Below are positions 41,767-50,581 of a stretch of DNA of 64,000 bases, piece by piece; positions within the stretch are counted from its first letter, which is position 1, and every line of letters begins with the position of its first letter. Origin of the DNA: Bremerella cremea (GTDB lineage Bacteria > Planctomycetota > Planctomycetia > Pirellulales > Pirellulaceae); contig NZ_QPEX01000044.1 of assembly GCF_003335505.1 (NCBI RefSeq), positions 124,001 through 188,000 of the forward strand, read 5' to 3'. The notes under the pieces were generated by a model. That model did no database searches, had not been told where the DNA came from, and saw only the letters and a list, made by a program, of their open reading frames with translations. Position numbers and translations under genes: made by a program.

Positions 41767-42351
41767 ATGAAGCCGCTTCGATTTCTGCTCAATGCGATGC
41801 TGGCCACACTCCTGACACTCGTTTCCCATCAAGAGGCACCTGCCGAGCAGCCACCGCAACAGCCGTTCGTCCTCACGATTCGTGTTCTCGAGCAACGCGA
41901 TGTAGGCCAGAAACCCGTTTGCGTAAGCGCACCTTCGATTTCCGCTTACCCCAATCGCCCGTTCGCGTTCGTATCTGGCGGCGAGATCCCTTCCAAGTTC
42001 GATGACTCGCTCTACCTAATCGGCACACGGGTCGAAGGAGTTGTTAAGCTGCGGAAAGATGGTCAATTCCAGCTTGAGGCTCAATACACCCTGGGCCAAC
42101 AACGTCCCCTACCAGCGGCAACCGAATCCGAGATTTTTCACAACGAAACCGTCCACTTCAAAACGGTCCTCAAAGATCGCGAGAGCCGGACGCTTCAGGT
42201 GTCAGCCACGCGATCGTACGCGTTAAAAATCGAAACGGTTTCCCAGCTCACACCACTTAAACCGGATCAGCCCCAGCCTTCCTCGCACGAGCTGAAGTCC
42301 GCCAGTAGCGTCCAGCAATACGGCTCCGGGCAAGTTAAGCGTCGCCGGTAA
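41767..42351 (+). CDS. Secreted protein, first of a tandem paralogous pair
   Basis: 194 residues from the ATG at 41767, where the signal peptide begins (LRFLLNAMLATLLTLVSHQEAPA). An in-frame ATG 18 codons earlier is rejected. The mature protein shares a pattern with the next gene. Both have an N-terminal strand with I-R-x-x-E-Q (LTIRVLEQ here), a segment with GGEIPSKF, a Gly-containing strand pair and the phrase ATESEIFHNETVHFKTVL. A Pro/Ser-rich tail ending in basic residues follows. The arrangement of short strands is loosely reminiscent of secretin-type N-domains, but I do not recognise the family. The gene is divergent from guaB and starts a run of three secreted protein genes. Confidence 0.7.
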   Translation: MKPLRFLLNAMLATLLTLVSHQEAPAEQPPQQPFVLTIRVLEQRDVGQKPVCVSAPSISAYPNRPFAFVSGGEIPSKFDDSLYLIGTRVEGVVKLRKDGQFQLEAQYTLGQQRPLPAATESEIFHNETVHFKTVLKDRESRTLQVSATRSYALKIETVSQLTPLKPDQPQPSSHELKSASSVQQYGSGQVKRRR

Positions 42352-42388
42352 CCTCTAAGGCAGTCGCTTTTCCTCAAAGGATATTCGC

Positions 42389-43006
42389 ATGTCAGCATTC
42401 AATCGCCTACTCGCTACGTTCCCGCTATTGTTTAGTTTGCTGACCTCAACGGCACTAGCTCAACCCGGCGGGGAAGAACCGCGTGAGGGAGTCATCATCA
42501 AAATACGGTTGTGCGAACAGCCTGCTGGGGCCAAGTATCCGACGATTCTCGCTCAGCCGATGCTTCAAACCTTAGTTGGCCAGCCTGCCCAGATTCGCGT
42601 AGGAGGCAGCCTGAAATCGCAGTTCTACCCAAGCATGCACGAGATGGGGCTCAAACTGAACGTTGTCGCGACCAAGCATGACGACAAACGCTATGCGGTT
42701 AAAGCCGATCTCGTGCGAGGCAGAACCCTGGGTGAGAACGATCCTGATACCGAGATTTTCACGACCGAAACGCTTCAAGTACGAATGCTTGCCGAGAATG
42801 GCCAGCTGAACAAAATCGCGATCTCGCCGTCCAAGTGGTGCGAACTTACCCTCTTCACTCCGCAAGGCTACGTGGACTTCCAAGAAGAAGCCAATCGCCA
42901 CAAACCTCACCCCGCAGGGACAACTTTCTCGTATTCCGCAAAACCAACGGTGTCGACTATCCCGCCGATGATCGCTCGCCCAGAAACGCTTCCTTCGTCC
43001 CAATAG
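42389..43006 (+). CDS. Secreted protein, second of a tandem paralogous pair
   Basis: 205 residues with a signal peptide (LLATFPLLFSLLTSTALAQPGG). It lies 37 bases downstream of its paralogue. Shared landmarks: IIKIRLCEQ, a GQPAQIRVGGSLKSQF segment, an invariant Gly strand (MGLKLNVVA) and DTEIFTTETLQVRMLAE. The C-terminus differs (KWCELTLFTPQGYVDF, then a short polar tail). Function is unknown; the pair looks like a local duplication followed by divergence. A ribosome site AAAGGATA lies upstream of the ATG. Confidence 0.7.
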   Translation: MSAFNRLLATFPLLFSLLTSTALAQPGGEEPREGVIIKIRLCEQPAGAKYPTILAQPMLQTLVGQPAQIRVGGSLKSQFYPSMHEMGLKLNVVATKHDDKRYAVKADLVRGRTLGENDPDTEIFTTETLQVRMLAENGQLNKIAISPSKWCELTLFTPQGYVDFQEEANRHKPHPAGTTFSYSAKPTVSTIPPMIARPETLPSSQ

Positions 43007-43081
43007 CCGACTTTTCAGTCGCAGCTTGGGATTCGATGCGTTTATACTCTTGAGAGGTAATATGCCCCTCAGGAGTTTGTT

Positions 43082-43966
43082 ATGCGAGACGCTTTCTGGA
43101 AATCGCTAATTGTGCTGGGCATCTTCTACGCTGCCGCGCAGCAGGCACTCGGCCAGCCGTTAGTTGCTAAGGCCGAGAGCATCGAGAGCGCCGTCATCAA
43201 TGCCGATCTGGTCCTTGTCGCCAAGCTCGTTCATATTGGCGAAGCGAAGCAAGTAGATGGACGTGAGTTCTATAACACGAACATATCCATCGTGCGAAAT
43301 CTAAAGCAGGACCTGTACCTCGACGAACCGCACAAGAAGCTTCAAGCCGAACTGCTTGGGCCTGCGGCGGTACTTGCAGACTGGAAGGACCGTTCATGCG
43401 ATTTGTTGGTGCTCATCTACAATTACGAACCGTACGCAACTAAGGTGATCGAACTTGCCCCAGGAAAGATGGAGGTCATGAAGGCGGATTTCACCCTGTT
43501 GCGAGAACCTGAAGCGGTACTGAATGCCGCCGAGCAAGCGCTACAGCGAACGCCTCCTGCTATCAAACGCCTGCACACCTTCGAGTTACATGTTCCCCGC
43601 AATCTCATAGCCAATACGCAGTGGGATAACTATTTCGGTCTCTTTCTGAATGTCCCTGTCGACCAACAGCTTGAGAAGCGGGCGATTAAGTACCTTCGGT
43701 CGGAAAACTATAACGAGCGTAAAGAAGGAGCGAGGGCCTTGCGTTACTTCCGCTCGGACGAAAATATCGCTCGGCTCAAGACGCTTTTGCAAGATCCAGG
43801 CTGGGGCTATCTGAGACATCCCGCAGACAATAACGGCATCGAAGTTCGCTACTATGGCGTGCGTGATTCGGCTTATCTCACGCTAAAATCATGGGACGTT
43901 GAAGTCGACAAACCGGAAACGCAAGAAACAATCTTACGTTCCCCTCCCGACAACAAAGATCCATGA
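43082..43966 (+). CDS. Secreted protein with C-terminal HEAT-like repeat region
   Basis: 294 residues with an N-terminal signal peptide (SLIVLGIFYAAAQQALGQ) and AGGAG ahead of the ATG. Residues about 30-130 form a beta-rich domain (ADLVLVAKLVHIGEAKQVDG; CDLLVLIYNYEPYATKVIEL) of the kind seen in proteins that follow metal- or ligand-binding NTR-like folds; this comparison is weak. The C-terminal part (EKRAIKYLRSENYNERKEGARALRYF, cut here for length: see residues about 200-270) reads like HEAT/PBS-lyase-type helical repeats. I do not recognise a precise family. It closes the plus-strand run begun at 41767. Confidence 0.65.
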   Translation: MRDAFWKSLIVLGIFYAAAQQALGQPLVAKAESIESAVINADLVLVAKLVHIGEAKQVDGREFYNTNISIVRNLKQDLYLDEPHKKLQAELLGPAAVLADWKDRSCDLLVLIYNYEPYATKVIELAPGKMEVMKADFTLLREPEAVLNAAEQALQRTPPAIKRLHTFELHVPRNLIANTQWDNYFGLFLNVPVDQQLEKRAIKYLRSENYNERKEGARALRYFRSDENIARLKTLLQDPGWGYLRHPADNNGIEVRYYGVRDSAYLTLKSWDVEVDKPETQETILRSPPDNKDP

Positions 43967-44041
43967 CCCAGGCAGGGCCAATCAGAGTTCTCGCGTCTCA
44001 ATCTCGCGCCAAGCTGCAAGGCCCTACGCCGCCGTCGCGAA

Positions 44042-44887
44042 TTAAGTGCCGTCTTCAAACACGCGTCGTTGCTGGCGTTTGTTGCGGAAGATGCCTGACT
44101 TGTTCGGCGCGGCAGCGGGGAGCATGACTTCCGAGGCAACCTCGTAGTTAAGAAGCTGAACGGTCGTTTTCGATTTTAGCTTTCCTTCAGCGTCGTAAGC
44201 GGTCATCCAAGTTCCGACGACAAAGCCTGGCACGTCGGTTGATTGCGCTTCGACCGTTTCGGTTGTTTCTTCCGACGACGTGGTCTTCTGCACAATGAAC
44301 GCTACCGTTTTGATTTCAGTTAATACCGGGTAAGGCTTATCGAGTGCGATCACCTCGGAAATCATTTGCTTGTCTGGGGCATCGGCACCAGATGGAGTAA
44401 AGGCGTACTCTCGCCGCAGAATGTAAGGGGGCGTATCAGGATTGTAGAAGACTTTGCCGCTGACTTTGGTCGGTTCGCCCAAGACTTCCATTTGGCGGAC
44501 TTCACACTTGTACGACTTCCCTAAGATCGACAGCTTCTGTTCGCCGCCAGGTGTGATGCGTACGCGCTGGGTTCCGGTCTGCCCATTGATGCCGCTGCGG
44601 AATTCGCGGGTTGGCTTCTCGAAGACTTGACCACTGACCTCCGATTTCGCTTCTCGTTCAAGCACAATGAAGTCGTGCCCGACTTCCTTCAAGCGAATCG
44701 TCAGCGTGGTCGTCATCGACGAGACCAACTGGCCATCTTTGAAGGTTTCCGTAACTTGCTTGATTTGCTTCCACGATCCTTCTGGAAAGCTGGCCCACTC
44801 GTGGTGCTCCGGAGGAACCAATAGTTCCTGCGCGGCTCCCCACGAGGGCAACAGAAGCAGCAGCAAGAGGGCGATTCCTCTAGGCAT
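44042..44887 (-). CDS. Secreted protein of unknown function
   Basis: 281 residues with a Leu-rich signal peptide (MPRGIALLLLLLLPSWGAAQ). The mature protein is rich in beta strands and charged residues (WKQIKQVTETFKDGQLVSSM, TTTLTIRLKEVGHDFIVLER), suggesting a lipocalin- or LolA-like periplasmic beta sheet. No signature allows a firm name. The C-terminus is basic (NKRQQRRVFEDGT). It is convergent with the 43082 gene, and the upstream SelA-like gene lies 154 bases away on the same strand. Confidence 0.6.
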   Translation of the reverse strand: MPRGIALLLLLLLPSWGAAQELLVPPEHHEWASFPEGSWKQIKQVTETFKDGQLVSSMTTTLTIRLKEVGHDFIVLEREAKSEVSGQVFEKPTREFRSGINGQTGTQRVRITPGGEQKLSILGKSYKCEVRQMEVLGEPTKVSGKVFYNPDTPPYILRREYAFTPSGADAPDKQMISEVIALDKPYPVLTEIKTVAFIVQKTTSSEETTETVEAQSTDVPGFVVGTWMTAYDAEGKLKSKTTVQLLNYEVASEVMLPAAAPNKSGIFRNKRQQRRVFEDGT

Positions 44888-45041
44888 GGACTTTTCCCAA
44901 TTTGTGGCGTGTCAAACGTAGCGACTTGCGAACGTGGCAAGCCGCCTGGACAAATGAAGCACTCCAGCTTCACCTTGCCTAGGTTACTTTATCATGGAGC
45001 ACACGACATCCAAGTGGGTTGATTCAAACATCCTGAACGCC

Positions 45042-46436
45042 CTATTTTTCGTTACTTTCCTCAACACTCCCCTCACAAGTGCGATCGCATGGCAAGAATT
45101 TCCCCACAATTTCCGAGTCTTGGCGGGGAAAGATTGTCCGCATATCCAGCACAACCTCTTCTTTGCAACAACGGAAGCAAGCGACAGCGGGGAAGCTCTT
45201 CAAGTGCTCTGGAACCGATATTTTGCCTTCTTCCGAAAGCTGCAACACAATTTGCCTGGTTGCCATTTTCGCGCAACCAGGGAGTGATAGAACCTCTGCT
45301 TCGCGAGTGATCGCTTCTGTTATCCAAGGCGATACGGCCAGTTGTTCTGCCAGACGGGTGGCCCGCAGATCGAGGTTTTCAAGCGAAGTCGAAAGCAACG
45401 ACAACAGCGGCAAACGATCATCGACCCGCTGGCCCGATTGATGAATGCGGAGACAAGCTTCGAGCTCGACCAATGCTGCCTCGCTTGCTTGCAGATACGG
45501 GGCGAGCGTTATCTGCCTTAAGAGGTCAATCGATTCTTTTCGCCCAAGCACGATTCCACAATTTGGGCCACCGGTTAACAAGCCGCCGCTCAGCATGACG
45601 ACATCGGCTCCCAAGTCTATTGCCTGACTGGCACTCGTCAGCGAAAGCGATTTATGCATTTCTTCCGGAAGCAGGCCAGCAATCCCCAGGTCAACCCAAC
45701 ACTCTGCCTGAGAGGCACGCAACGCTTCGAGCATTTGCGTTGTCGGCGGAATCACCGCACTTCCAGGCCCATCGAAATTGGTTCGATCGAACCACAAGAG
45801 TCGCGCGGCTTTCCCTTGAATTCCTGCCTGAAGCTGGCTGAAATCGATCTCGTTGCTGGCCCCAATCTCGTGGATCCCGCCCAACTCTTCCAAACGTTGT
45901 GGGAGGTTGATTCCGTCGAACGTAGCCGACATCTGCGAACGTGGGACGTAGGTCTCGCAAGTGGCCAAATGCTGGGTGACCAAGTAGTTGGCAGCCTCTC
46001 GATCTTGAAAAATGATGGCCGCTTCCGCTCCGGTCATTTCGCATAGCAGCTGCTCGATTCCTTGGCGAAAGTCATTTTCCGCCGAGGCCAAGTGGTAGTC
46101 GTGTCGCCTAGCGTGGGCTTGCACGATGATCTCTTCTGCCAAGGGGCCCAGCGGAAACTGGCGGCCTAGCACCTGACCGGTTGCATTGATCACCTCAGGC
46201 CGGCCGAGTCCCTTTTTACCCAAGATCCAATTCGAGATCTCGCTGGCCAGGCCTTGCAGAGAAGTGTAGGGCAGGGCCGGAGCAACCTCCATCGCCATCT
46301 TCTGATACGGTTCCAGATACGACTTGATCCCAGCAGCTACGGTACTGCTAGAGACCTTGTGCGCCAGATCCTTCAAGGGACGCAGTTCCATGAGCTGTGA
46401 AATGGACGGAATGCGATTAAGCGGCGAATCAGACAT
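45042..46436 (-). CDS. SelA-like protein lacking the PLP lysine
   Basis: 464 residues from the ATG at 46436 (AAAGG seven bases upstream). The whole length follows L-seryl-tRNA(Sec) selenium transferase (SelA): an N-terminal domain with RIPSISQLMELRPL, then INATGQVLGRQFPLGPLAEE, the EMTGAEAAIIFQDREAANYL segment, LEELGGIHEIGASNEIDF and a C-terminal small domain. SelA proteins use PLP bound to a lysine in the motif SGDKLLGGPQAG; here the matching segment is SGGLLTGGPNCG, without the Lys. The arginine/glycine-rich RGxR segment of the substrate loop is also changed. No selB, selC or selD is seen nearby. The enzyme activity is therefore doubtful: it may be a SelA-family pseudoenzyme or have a different chemistry. 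Confidence 0.75.
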   Translation of the reverse strand: MSDSPLNRIPSISQLMELRPLKDLAHKVSSSTVAAGIKSYLEPYQKMAMEVAPALPYTSLQGLASEISNWILGKKGLGRPEVINATGQVLGRQFPLGPLAEEIIVQAHARRHDYHLASAENDFRQGIEQLLCEMTGAEAAIIFQDREAANYLVTQHLATCETYVPRSQMSATFDGINLPQRLEELGGIHEIGASNEIDFSQLQAGIQGKAARLLWFDRTNFDGPGSAVIPPTTQMLEALRASQAECWVDLGIAGLLPEEMHKSLSLTSASQAIDLGADVVMLSGGLLTGGPNCGIVLGRKESIDLLRQITLAPYLQASEAALVELEACLRIHQSGQRVDDRLPLLSLLSTSLENLDLRATRLAEQLAVSPWITEAITREAEVLSLPGCAKMATRQIVLQLSEEGKISVPEHLKSFPAVACFRCCKEEVVLDMRTIFPRQDSEIVGKFLPCDRTCEGSVEESNEK

Positions 46437-46531
46437 GCAAATACCTTTCAACAAAAGGGGCTATCTCTATTATGCCCCACCAATCCCGTGTTTTCACGGG
46501 GACTGCCCCGCTGAGATCCCTCCCAAGAACG

Positions 46532-46567
46532 AAAAAAGCCACTCTGCATGGGGAGTCAGAGTGGCTC
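46532..46567 (-). terminator. Rho-independent terminator of the small secreted protein gene
   Basis: AGCCACTCTG (46537-46546) pairs perfectly with CAGAGTGGCT (46557-46566). On the minus strand it is followed by TTTTTTC. It lies 29 bases after the stop codon at 46595. Confidence 0.88.
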
Positions 46568-46594
46568 TCAGGAATTGGCTTTTCCGCTTGAATC

Positions 46595-46990
46595 CTAGAA
46601 CTTTGAACGAGGCAGGTCCAAAAATTCGCTCACGGTTTGCGGGGGTGCAGGCTCTGGCTCGGTTGAAAACCAACCGCCAAACCAGGAACTGCTCTCTTGT
46701 TGCTTCTTCTTGCTTGCTGAGTGATAACCACCACGATAGGTGGTTCGCCTTGTCGGTTTCTCATCTTCCGCGTCGTCAAACGGATTGAGAAAATCAGCGG
46801 ACTTGTAGAAGAAGTCCTTTGTACCGTTGTTGATCTTTTGTAGTGTGCTTGGCCCAGTCGATTTCTTGGCTGGTGCCGGACTACTTCCCCAGCTTAATGG
46901 GTTATACCATTCGGCTTGGGCCGACATCGGTAGCGATGCCCCCAACAGACAAACAAGTGTCCAAACGATGATCTGAGTTGTGCGTTTCAT
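46595..46990 (-). CDS. Small secreted protein of unknown function
   Basis: 131 residues with a signal peptide (IIVWTLVCLLGASLPMSAQA) and GGAG before the ATG. The mature part has a Trp/Pro motif (EWYNPLSWGSS), a helical segment LQKINNGTKDFFYKSADFLN, a Lys/Ser/Arg-rich stretch and WFGGWFSTEPEP before the conserved-looking end VSEFLDLPRSK. No family recognised. It has its own terminator and stands alone, upstream of the SelA-like gene on the same strand. Confidence 0.65.
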   Translation of the reverse strand: MKRTTQIIVWTLVCLLGASLPMSAQAEWYNPLSWGSSPAPAKKSTGPSTLQKINNGTKDFFYKSADFLNPFDDAEDEKPTRRTTYRGGYHSASKKKQQESSSWFGGWFSTEPEPAPPQTVSEFLDLPRSKF

Positions 46991-47162
46991 TTCTCCGACT
47001 CCCTACAGTAGAAATTTGCTGGCGCGAATAGTCGCAACATCGCCCACGCATGTCTAGACCAATTTCCCGCTTTTCGAGGGGGCAGGGGAAGCATGCCGAT
47101 TGTCGCCTAAACCGATATTCCGTAGAGTGTCCATTCCACCAACGCGATTCGAGGATGTAAGC

Positions 47163-47978
47163 ATGACCAACAGTTCACTTCAGGTGGGATTCATCGGCGC
47201 TGGACAAATGGCCCAGGCCATGGCTCGCGGCTTTGTCGATCGAGGCGGGATCGAGGCCAGCGCGATCCTGGCTTCCGATCCCTATCCTGAAGCCCTACAG
47301 CGGTTTGAGAAGGCAATTCCCGGTTGCCTGACCACCGACGACAACCAAGCCGTGATCGGCCAAAGCGACATCGTCATCCTTGCGGTCAAGCCGCAAATGA
47401 TGCAGAAAGTCGCCGAGTCCATTTCAGATATTCCTTCTGACTGCTTGCTTGTTTCGATCGCAGCAGGGATCACGTTATCGAAATTAAATGCAATTTTCCC
47501 CACCACGCGGATCATTCGGGTGATGCCCAACACGCCTTGTCTGGTGGGTGTGGCGGCTTGCGGTTATTCTGCATCGGACGATGTAGACCCGGAAGATATC
47601 GAGCGAACTCAGCAATTGCTCGAATCGAGCGGCATTGCGCTGCAAGTCCCTGAAAAGCTGCTGGATGCCGTTACTGGGCTATCTGGCTCTGGGCCCGCTT
47701 TCATCTATATGCTGATCGAAGCGATGAGCGATGCAGGCGTTCGCCAAGGTCTGCCACGGGACGCCGCCCTGCAACTGGCAGCTCAAACCGTCAAAGGGGC
47801 CGCAGAGATGGTCCTCGCCACCGGCGAGCATCCAGGAGCCCTGAAAGATAAAGTGACAAGCCCCGGCGGAACTACCATTGCTGGGGTATATGCGTTGGAA
47901 AAAGCTGGTTTTCGTGGAGCCGTGATGGATGCAATCTCCGCAGCGGCTGCCCGGTCTCGGGAATTAGGGCTAGATTAA
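47163..47978 (+). CDS. proC: Pyrroline-5-carboxylate reductase
   Basis: 271 residues from the ATG at 47163, which has GAGGA seven bases upstream; an in-frame ATG 21 codons earlier lacks family similarity. It reduces 1-pyrroline-5-carboxylate to proline with NAD(P)H. The N-terminal Rossmann fold shows VGFIGAGQMAQAMARGF, then DIVILAVKPQMMQKVA and RVMPNTPCLVGVAACGY. The C-terminal dimerisation domain carries the family signature DAVTGLSGSGPAFIYMLIEA and KDKVTSPGGTTIAGVYALE. Length and all motifs are normal. The gene is monocistronic or followed by the small gene at 48051. Confidence 0.95.
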   Translation: MTNSSLQVGFIGAGQMAQAMARGFVDRGGIEASAILASDPYPEALQRFEKAIPGCLTTDDNQAVIGQSDIVILAVKPQMMQKVAESISDIPSDCLLVSIAAGITLSKLNAIFPTTRIIRVMPNTPCLVGVAACGYSASDDVDPEDIERTQQLLESSGIALQVPEKLLDAVTGLSGSGPAFIYMLIEAMSDAGVRQGLPRDAALQLAAQTVKGAAEMVLATGEHPGALKDKVTSPGGTTIAGVYALEKAGFRGAVMDAISAAAARSRELGLD

Positions 47979-48050
47979 CAGCCCAAAGCACCGATGCCAG
48001 TAATATAATGAAAATGGTTAATAGACTGCCTGCTTGAAAAGGAGTCGCCC

Positions 48051-48302
48051 ATGAGCTCGCTCTTTTGCATCATTGACGACAAACACGTACCGATCTATCG
48101 CATCTTATGGCTATCGGCTGTTCCTCATTTTTGTGGAGAGGAAGATTGCCAATGCGAAGGTCGCTATGAAGTTCGCCTGGAACAAGGCGAATCGCTGTGG
48201 ACGAATCGCGAGGAACGAGACGAGATCCTCAAAGCGATGGAAAAGTGGCACACCGGGGACGACCTGGATGCCGGTGGCCAAGACTTTGAAAATTGGTCTT
48301 AG
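48051..48302 (+). CDS. Small acidic Cys-containing protein
   Basis: 83 residues. AAGGAG six to seven bases before the ATG is one of the best ribosome sites in the window, which supports the gene. The sequence holds a cysteine/histidine group (HFCGEEDCQCEGRYEVRLEQ) that could bind a metal, followed by a charged helix (TNREERDEILKAMEKWH). No signal peptide. I do not recognise the family. It ends at a terminator shared with the convergent small gene. Confidence 0.65.
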   Translation: MSSLFCIIDDKHVPIYRILWLSAVPHFCGEEDCQCEGRYEVRLEQGESLWTNREERDEILKAMEKWHTGDDLDAGGQDFENWS

Positions 48303-48342
48303 CCTGCTTAGCCGTTCTTCTACGAGACCTGACTTTCACAAC

Positions 48343-48384
48343 AAAAAAAGGACCTTGGCAAGTTGCCAGGTCCTTATTTTTTTG
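48343..48384. terminator. Bidirectional Rho-independent terminator
   Basis: AAGGACCT-TGGCA pairs with TGCC-AGGTCCTT (stem about 48349-48376) with an AGT loop. A-run before it (48343-48349) and TATTTTTTT after it give T-tracts in both directions. It serves the small gene at 48051 (+) and the Lys-rich protein gene at 48437 (-). Confidence 0.88.
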
Positions 48385-48436
48385 AGAGAGCATTCGGAGG
48401 TTGCTCTGAAGGGTTTATCCGGAAGCTATCGACCGC

Positions 48437-48625
48437 TTACTTCTTACCAGCAGTCTTCTTCTTGGCGGCCTTCTTCTTGGACGAGCCGGTGGTGCTTGCC
48501 TTCTTGGTGGCTGCCTTGCTGGTGGACTTCTTCGTTGCAGATTTCTTCTTAGCTGGGGCAGGGCCAAAAGCCGATTCCCATCCGTTAGCGTACTTTTCGG
48601 TGGAGCCCACACGAATGATAGACAC
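48437..48625 (-). CDS. Small protein with Lys/Ala-rich histone H1-like tail
   Basis: 62 residues. The start is GTG at 48625, fixed by a perfect AGGAGG eight bases upstream. Residues 1-22 (MSIIRVGSTEKYANGWESAF) look like a folded, conserved segment. The rest is a repetitive Lys/Ala/Ser/Thr tail (KKKSATKKSTSKAATKKAS, then KKKAAKKKTAGKK) of the kind found in histone H1, bacterial H1-like proteins and C-terminal DNA-binding tails. Nucleic-acid binding is inferred from composition only. It has its own terminator, and the ABC-F gene is upstream on the same strand. High expression is likely from the ribosome site. Confidence 0.75.
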   Translation of the reverse strand: MSIIRVGSTEKYANGWESAFGPAPAKKKSATKKSTSKAATKKASTTGSSKKKAAKKKTAGKK

Positions 48626-48728
48626 GGTAAAAACCTCCTGGAAACTTGATGACCTGAAACGTATTCAGGGACGTGAATCACTGTTAGTAAAAAGCGTTTT
48701 GCCAGCGTGGTCAAGGACCTAACTGCTA

Positions 48729-50399
48729 TCACTTCAACTTCTTGTACTTGAAACGGTGTGGCTCGTCGGCATTACCACCCATACGTTCCTTACGATTTCG
48801 CTCGTAGGTATCGAAGTTCCCCTCGCACCAATGCACGTAGCCATCACCTTCGAAGGCTAAAATATGGGTCGCGATACGATCAAGGAACCAGCGATCGTGA
48901 CTGGTCACCACCACGCAGCCGACATAGTTCAGAATCGCTTCTTCCAAGGCCCGCAACGTATCGACGTCTAAGTCGTTCGTTGGTTCGTCCAACAGCAGTA
49001 CGTTGGAACCTTTTCGCAGAAGCGTTGCCAAATGCACGCGATTACGTTCCCCACCAGAAAGGACGCCGACCTTCTTTTCCTGGTCAGGGCCTTTGAAATT
49101 GAAACGGGAAACATAAGAACGCGCGTTGACCGTACGCTTGCCTAGCTCCAGGATGTCGTGACCGCCGCTGATCTCTTGAAAGACGGTCTTATCGGGATCG
49201 AGCGCATCACGTGATTGATCGACGTAGCCCATTTCCACCGTGTCGCCGATCACGATCTCGCCTGAGTCTGGCGTTTCCTGGCCGGTTAGCATGCGGAACA
49301 GCGTTGTCTTACCGGCACCATTGGGACCAATGATGCCTACGATACCACCGGGCGGCAGACGGAAGTTAAGGTTCTCGACCAAAACGCGCTCGCCGTAAGC
49401 TTTGTTGACACTTTTAACATCGATCACCAGATCACCAAGCCGCTTGCCTGGCGGAATCTGGATTTCAAATTCGTCTGGCTGATCGTCGTATTGCTCAGCA
49501 ACTAGCTTCTCGTAGGCATTCACGCGTGCCTTACCTTTGGACTGCTTCGCTTTGGCAGACGAACGAATCCACTCCAGTTCTCTCTGTAAAGTCTTCTGCC
49601 GGGCTTCGCTTTGCTTCTCTTCGATGGCCAGACGCTTTTGCTTCTGTTCGAGCCAGGAAGAGTAGTTTCCTTCGAATGGAATTCCCTTGCCGCGATCAAG
49701 TTCCAAAATCCAACCTGCCACGTTATCGAGGAAGTATCGATCGTGGGTCACGGCGACAATGGTGCCAGGGTATGCGGCCAGGTGATGCTCTAGCCAGAGA
49801 ATCGACTCGGCGTCCAAGTGGTTCGTCGGTTCGTCTAACAGGAGGAGATCAGGCTTACGAAGAAGCAACTGGCAAAGAGCCACGCGGCGGCGTTCACCCC
49901 CAGAGAGATTCGTGACGCCAGACTCCGGTTCAGGGAGGTTCATCGCACTCATGGCGATTTCGATCTCACGTTCGAGCTCCCAACTGTTGGTCGCTTCGAT
50001 CTTATCTTGAAGCGTTGCCATCTCTTCGTAGAGGGAATTCATCTCCTCTTCGGGTAGCTCTTCGCCCAACTTGCCGCTGATTTCGTTGAACCGGTCAAGC
50101 AAGCCACGTCGTTCGGCGACCGCTTGCTCAACATTTTCGTAGACATTTTTGTCAGGGTCGAGTTGCGGCTCTTGGGAAAGATAGCCAACCGTAAAACCAT
50201 CGCTAAGGCGGGCTTCTCCGTCAAATTCCTTATCCATTCCGGCCATGATCTTGAGCAGGGTACTTTTTCCCGCACCATTTCGACCAAGAACGCCAATTTT
50301 TGCGCCGGGATAGAACGCCAGGAAGACCTCCTTTAAGACCTCACGAGGTCCAATCTTTTTGGTCAACCGCTCCATCTGGAAGATGTATTTCTTGCTCAT
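48729..50399 (-). CDS. ettA: ABC-F translation factor, EttA-like
   Basis: 556 residues from the ATG at 50399, the same length as E. coli EttA (about 555). A longer frame from 50489 is rejected. Two ATP-binding cassettes are present: the first with [37 protein letters not shown] and [19 protein letters not shown], and the second with [31 protein letters not shown] and [20 protein letters not shown]. The arm insertion and P-site tRNA interaction linker (about 230-320, rich in Arg/Lys and Gln) lie between them. EttA binds the ribosomal E site and adjusts the first steps of elongation according to energy level. No membrane segment. Assignment to EttA rather than another ABC-F subfamily rests on length and on the phrase [10 protein letters not shown] near the start. 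Confidence 0.93.
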   Translation of the reverse strand: MSKKYIFQMERLTKKIGPREVLKEVFLAFYPGAKIGVLGRNGAGKSTLLKIMAGMDKEFDGEARLSDGFTVGYLSQEPQLDPDKNVYENVEQAVAERRGLLDRFNEISGKLGEELPEEEMNSLYEEMATLQDKIEATNSWELEREIEIAMSAMNLPEPESGVTNLSGGERRRVALCQLLLRKPDLLLLDEPTNHLDAESILWLEHHLAAYPGTIVAVTHDRYFLDNVAGWILELDRGKGIPFEGNYSSWLEQKQKRLAIEEKQSEARQKTLQRELEWIRSSAKAKQSKGKARVNAYEKLVAEQYDDQPDEFEIQIPPGKRLGDLVIDVKSVNKAYGERVLVENLNFRLPPGGIVGIIGPNGAGKTTLFRMLTGQETPDSGEIVIGDTVEMGYVDQSRDALDPDKTVFQEISGGHDILELGKRTVNARSYVSRFNFKGPDQEKKVGVLSGGERNRVHLATLLRKGSNVLLLDEPTNDLDVDTLRALEEAILNYVGCVVVTSHDRWFLDRIATHILAFEGDGYVHWCEGNFDTYERNRKERMGGNADEPHRFKYKKLK

Positions 50400-50547
50400 A
50401 GAAACATTCAAATCCCTTCTTAGGGGAAAGTTAATAGTCCTTGCGCTGAAATAAACATATCTAATGCCAGCACCACCTAGGGAAATCAAAGCCCCTCAAA
50501 GCGAATCATGCCGGAAAAATATGTTCCACCACAGCCTTTTTTTATAG

Positions 50548-50575
50548 TTGCAAACGGGCGATTCTCTGGTACGAT
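50548..50575 (+). promoter_or_regulatory. Candidate sigma-70-like promoter of an sRNA
   Basis: TTGCAA (50548-50553) and TACGAT (50570-50575) with 16 bases between, on the plus strand where no protein gene follows. Transcription would start near 50582. Confidence 0.45.
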
Positions 50576-50581
50576 CCGAAG

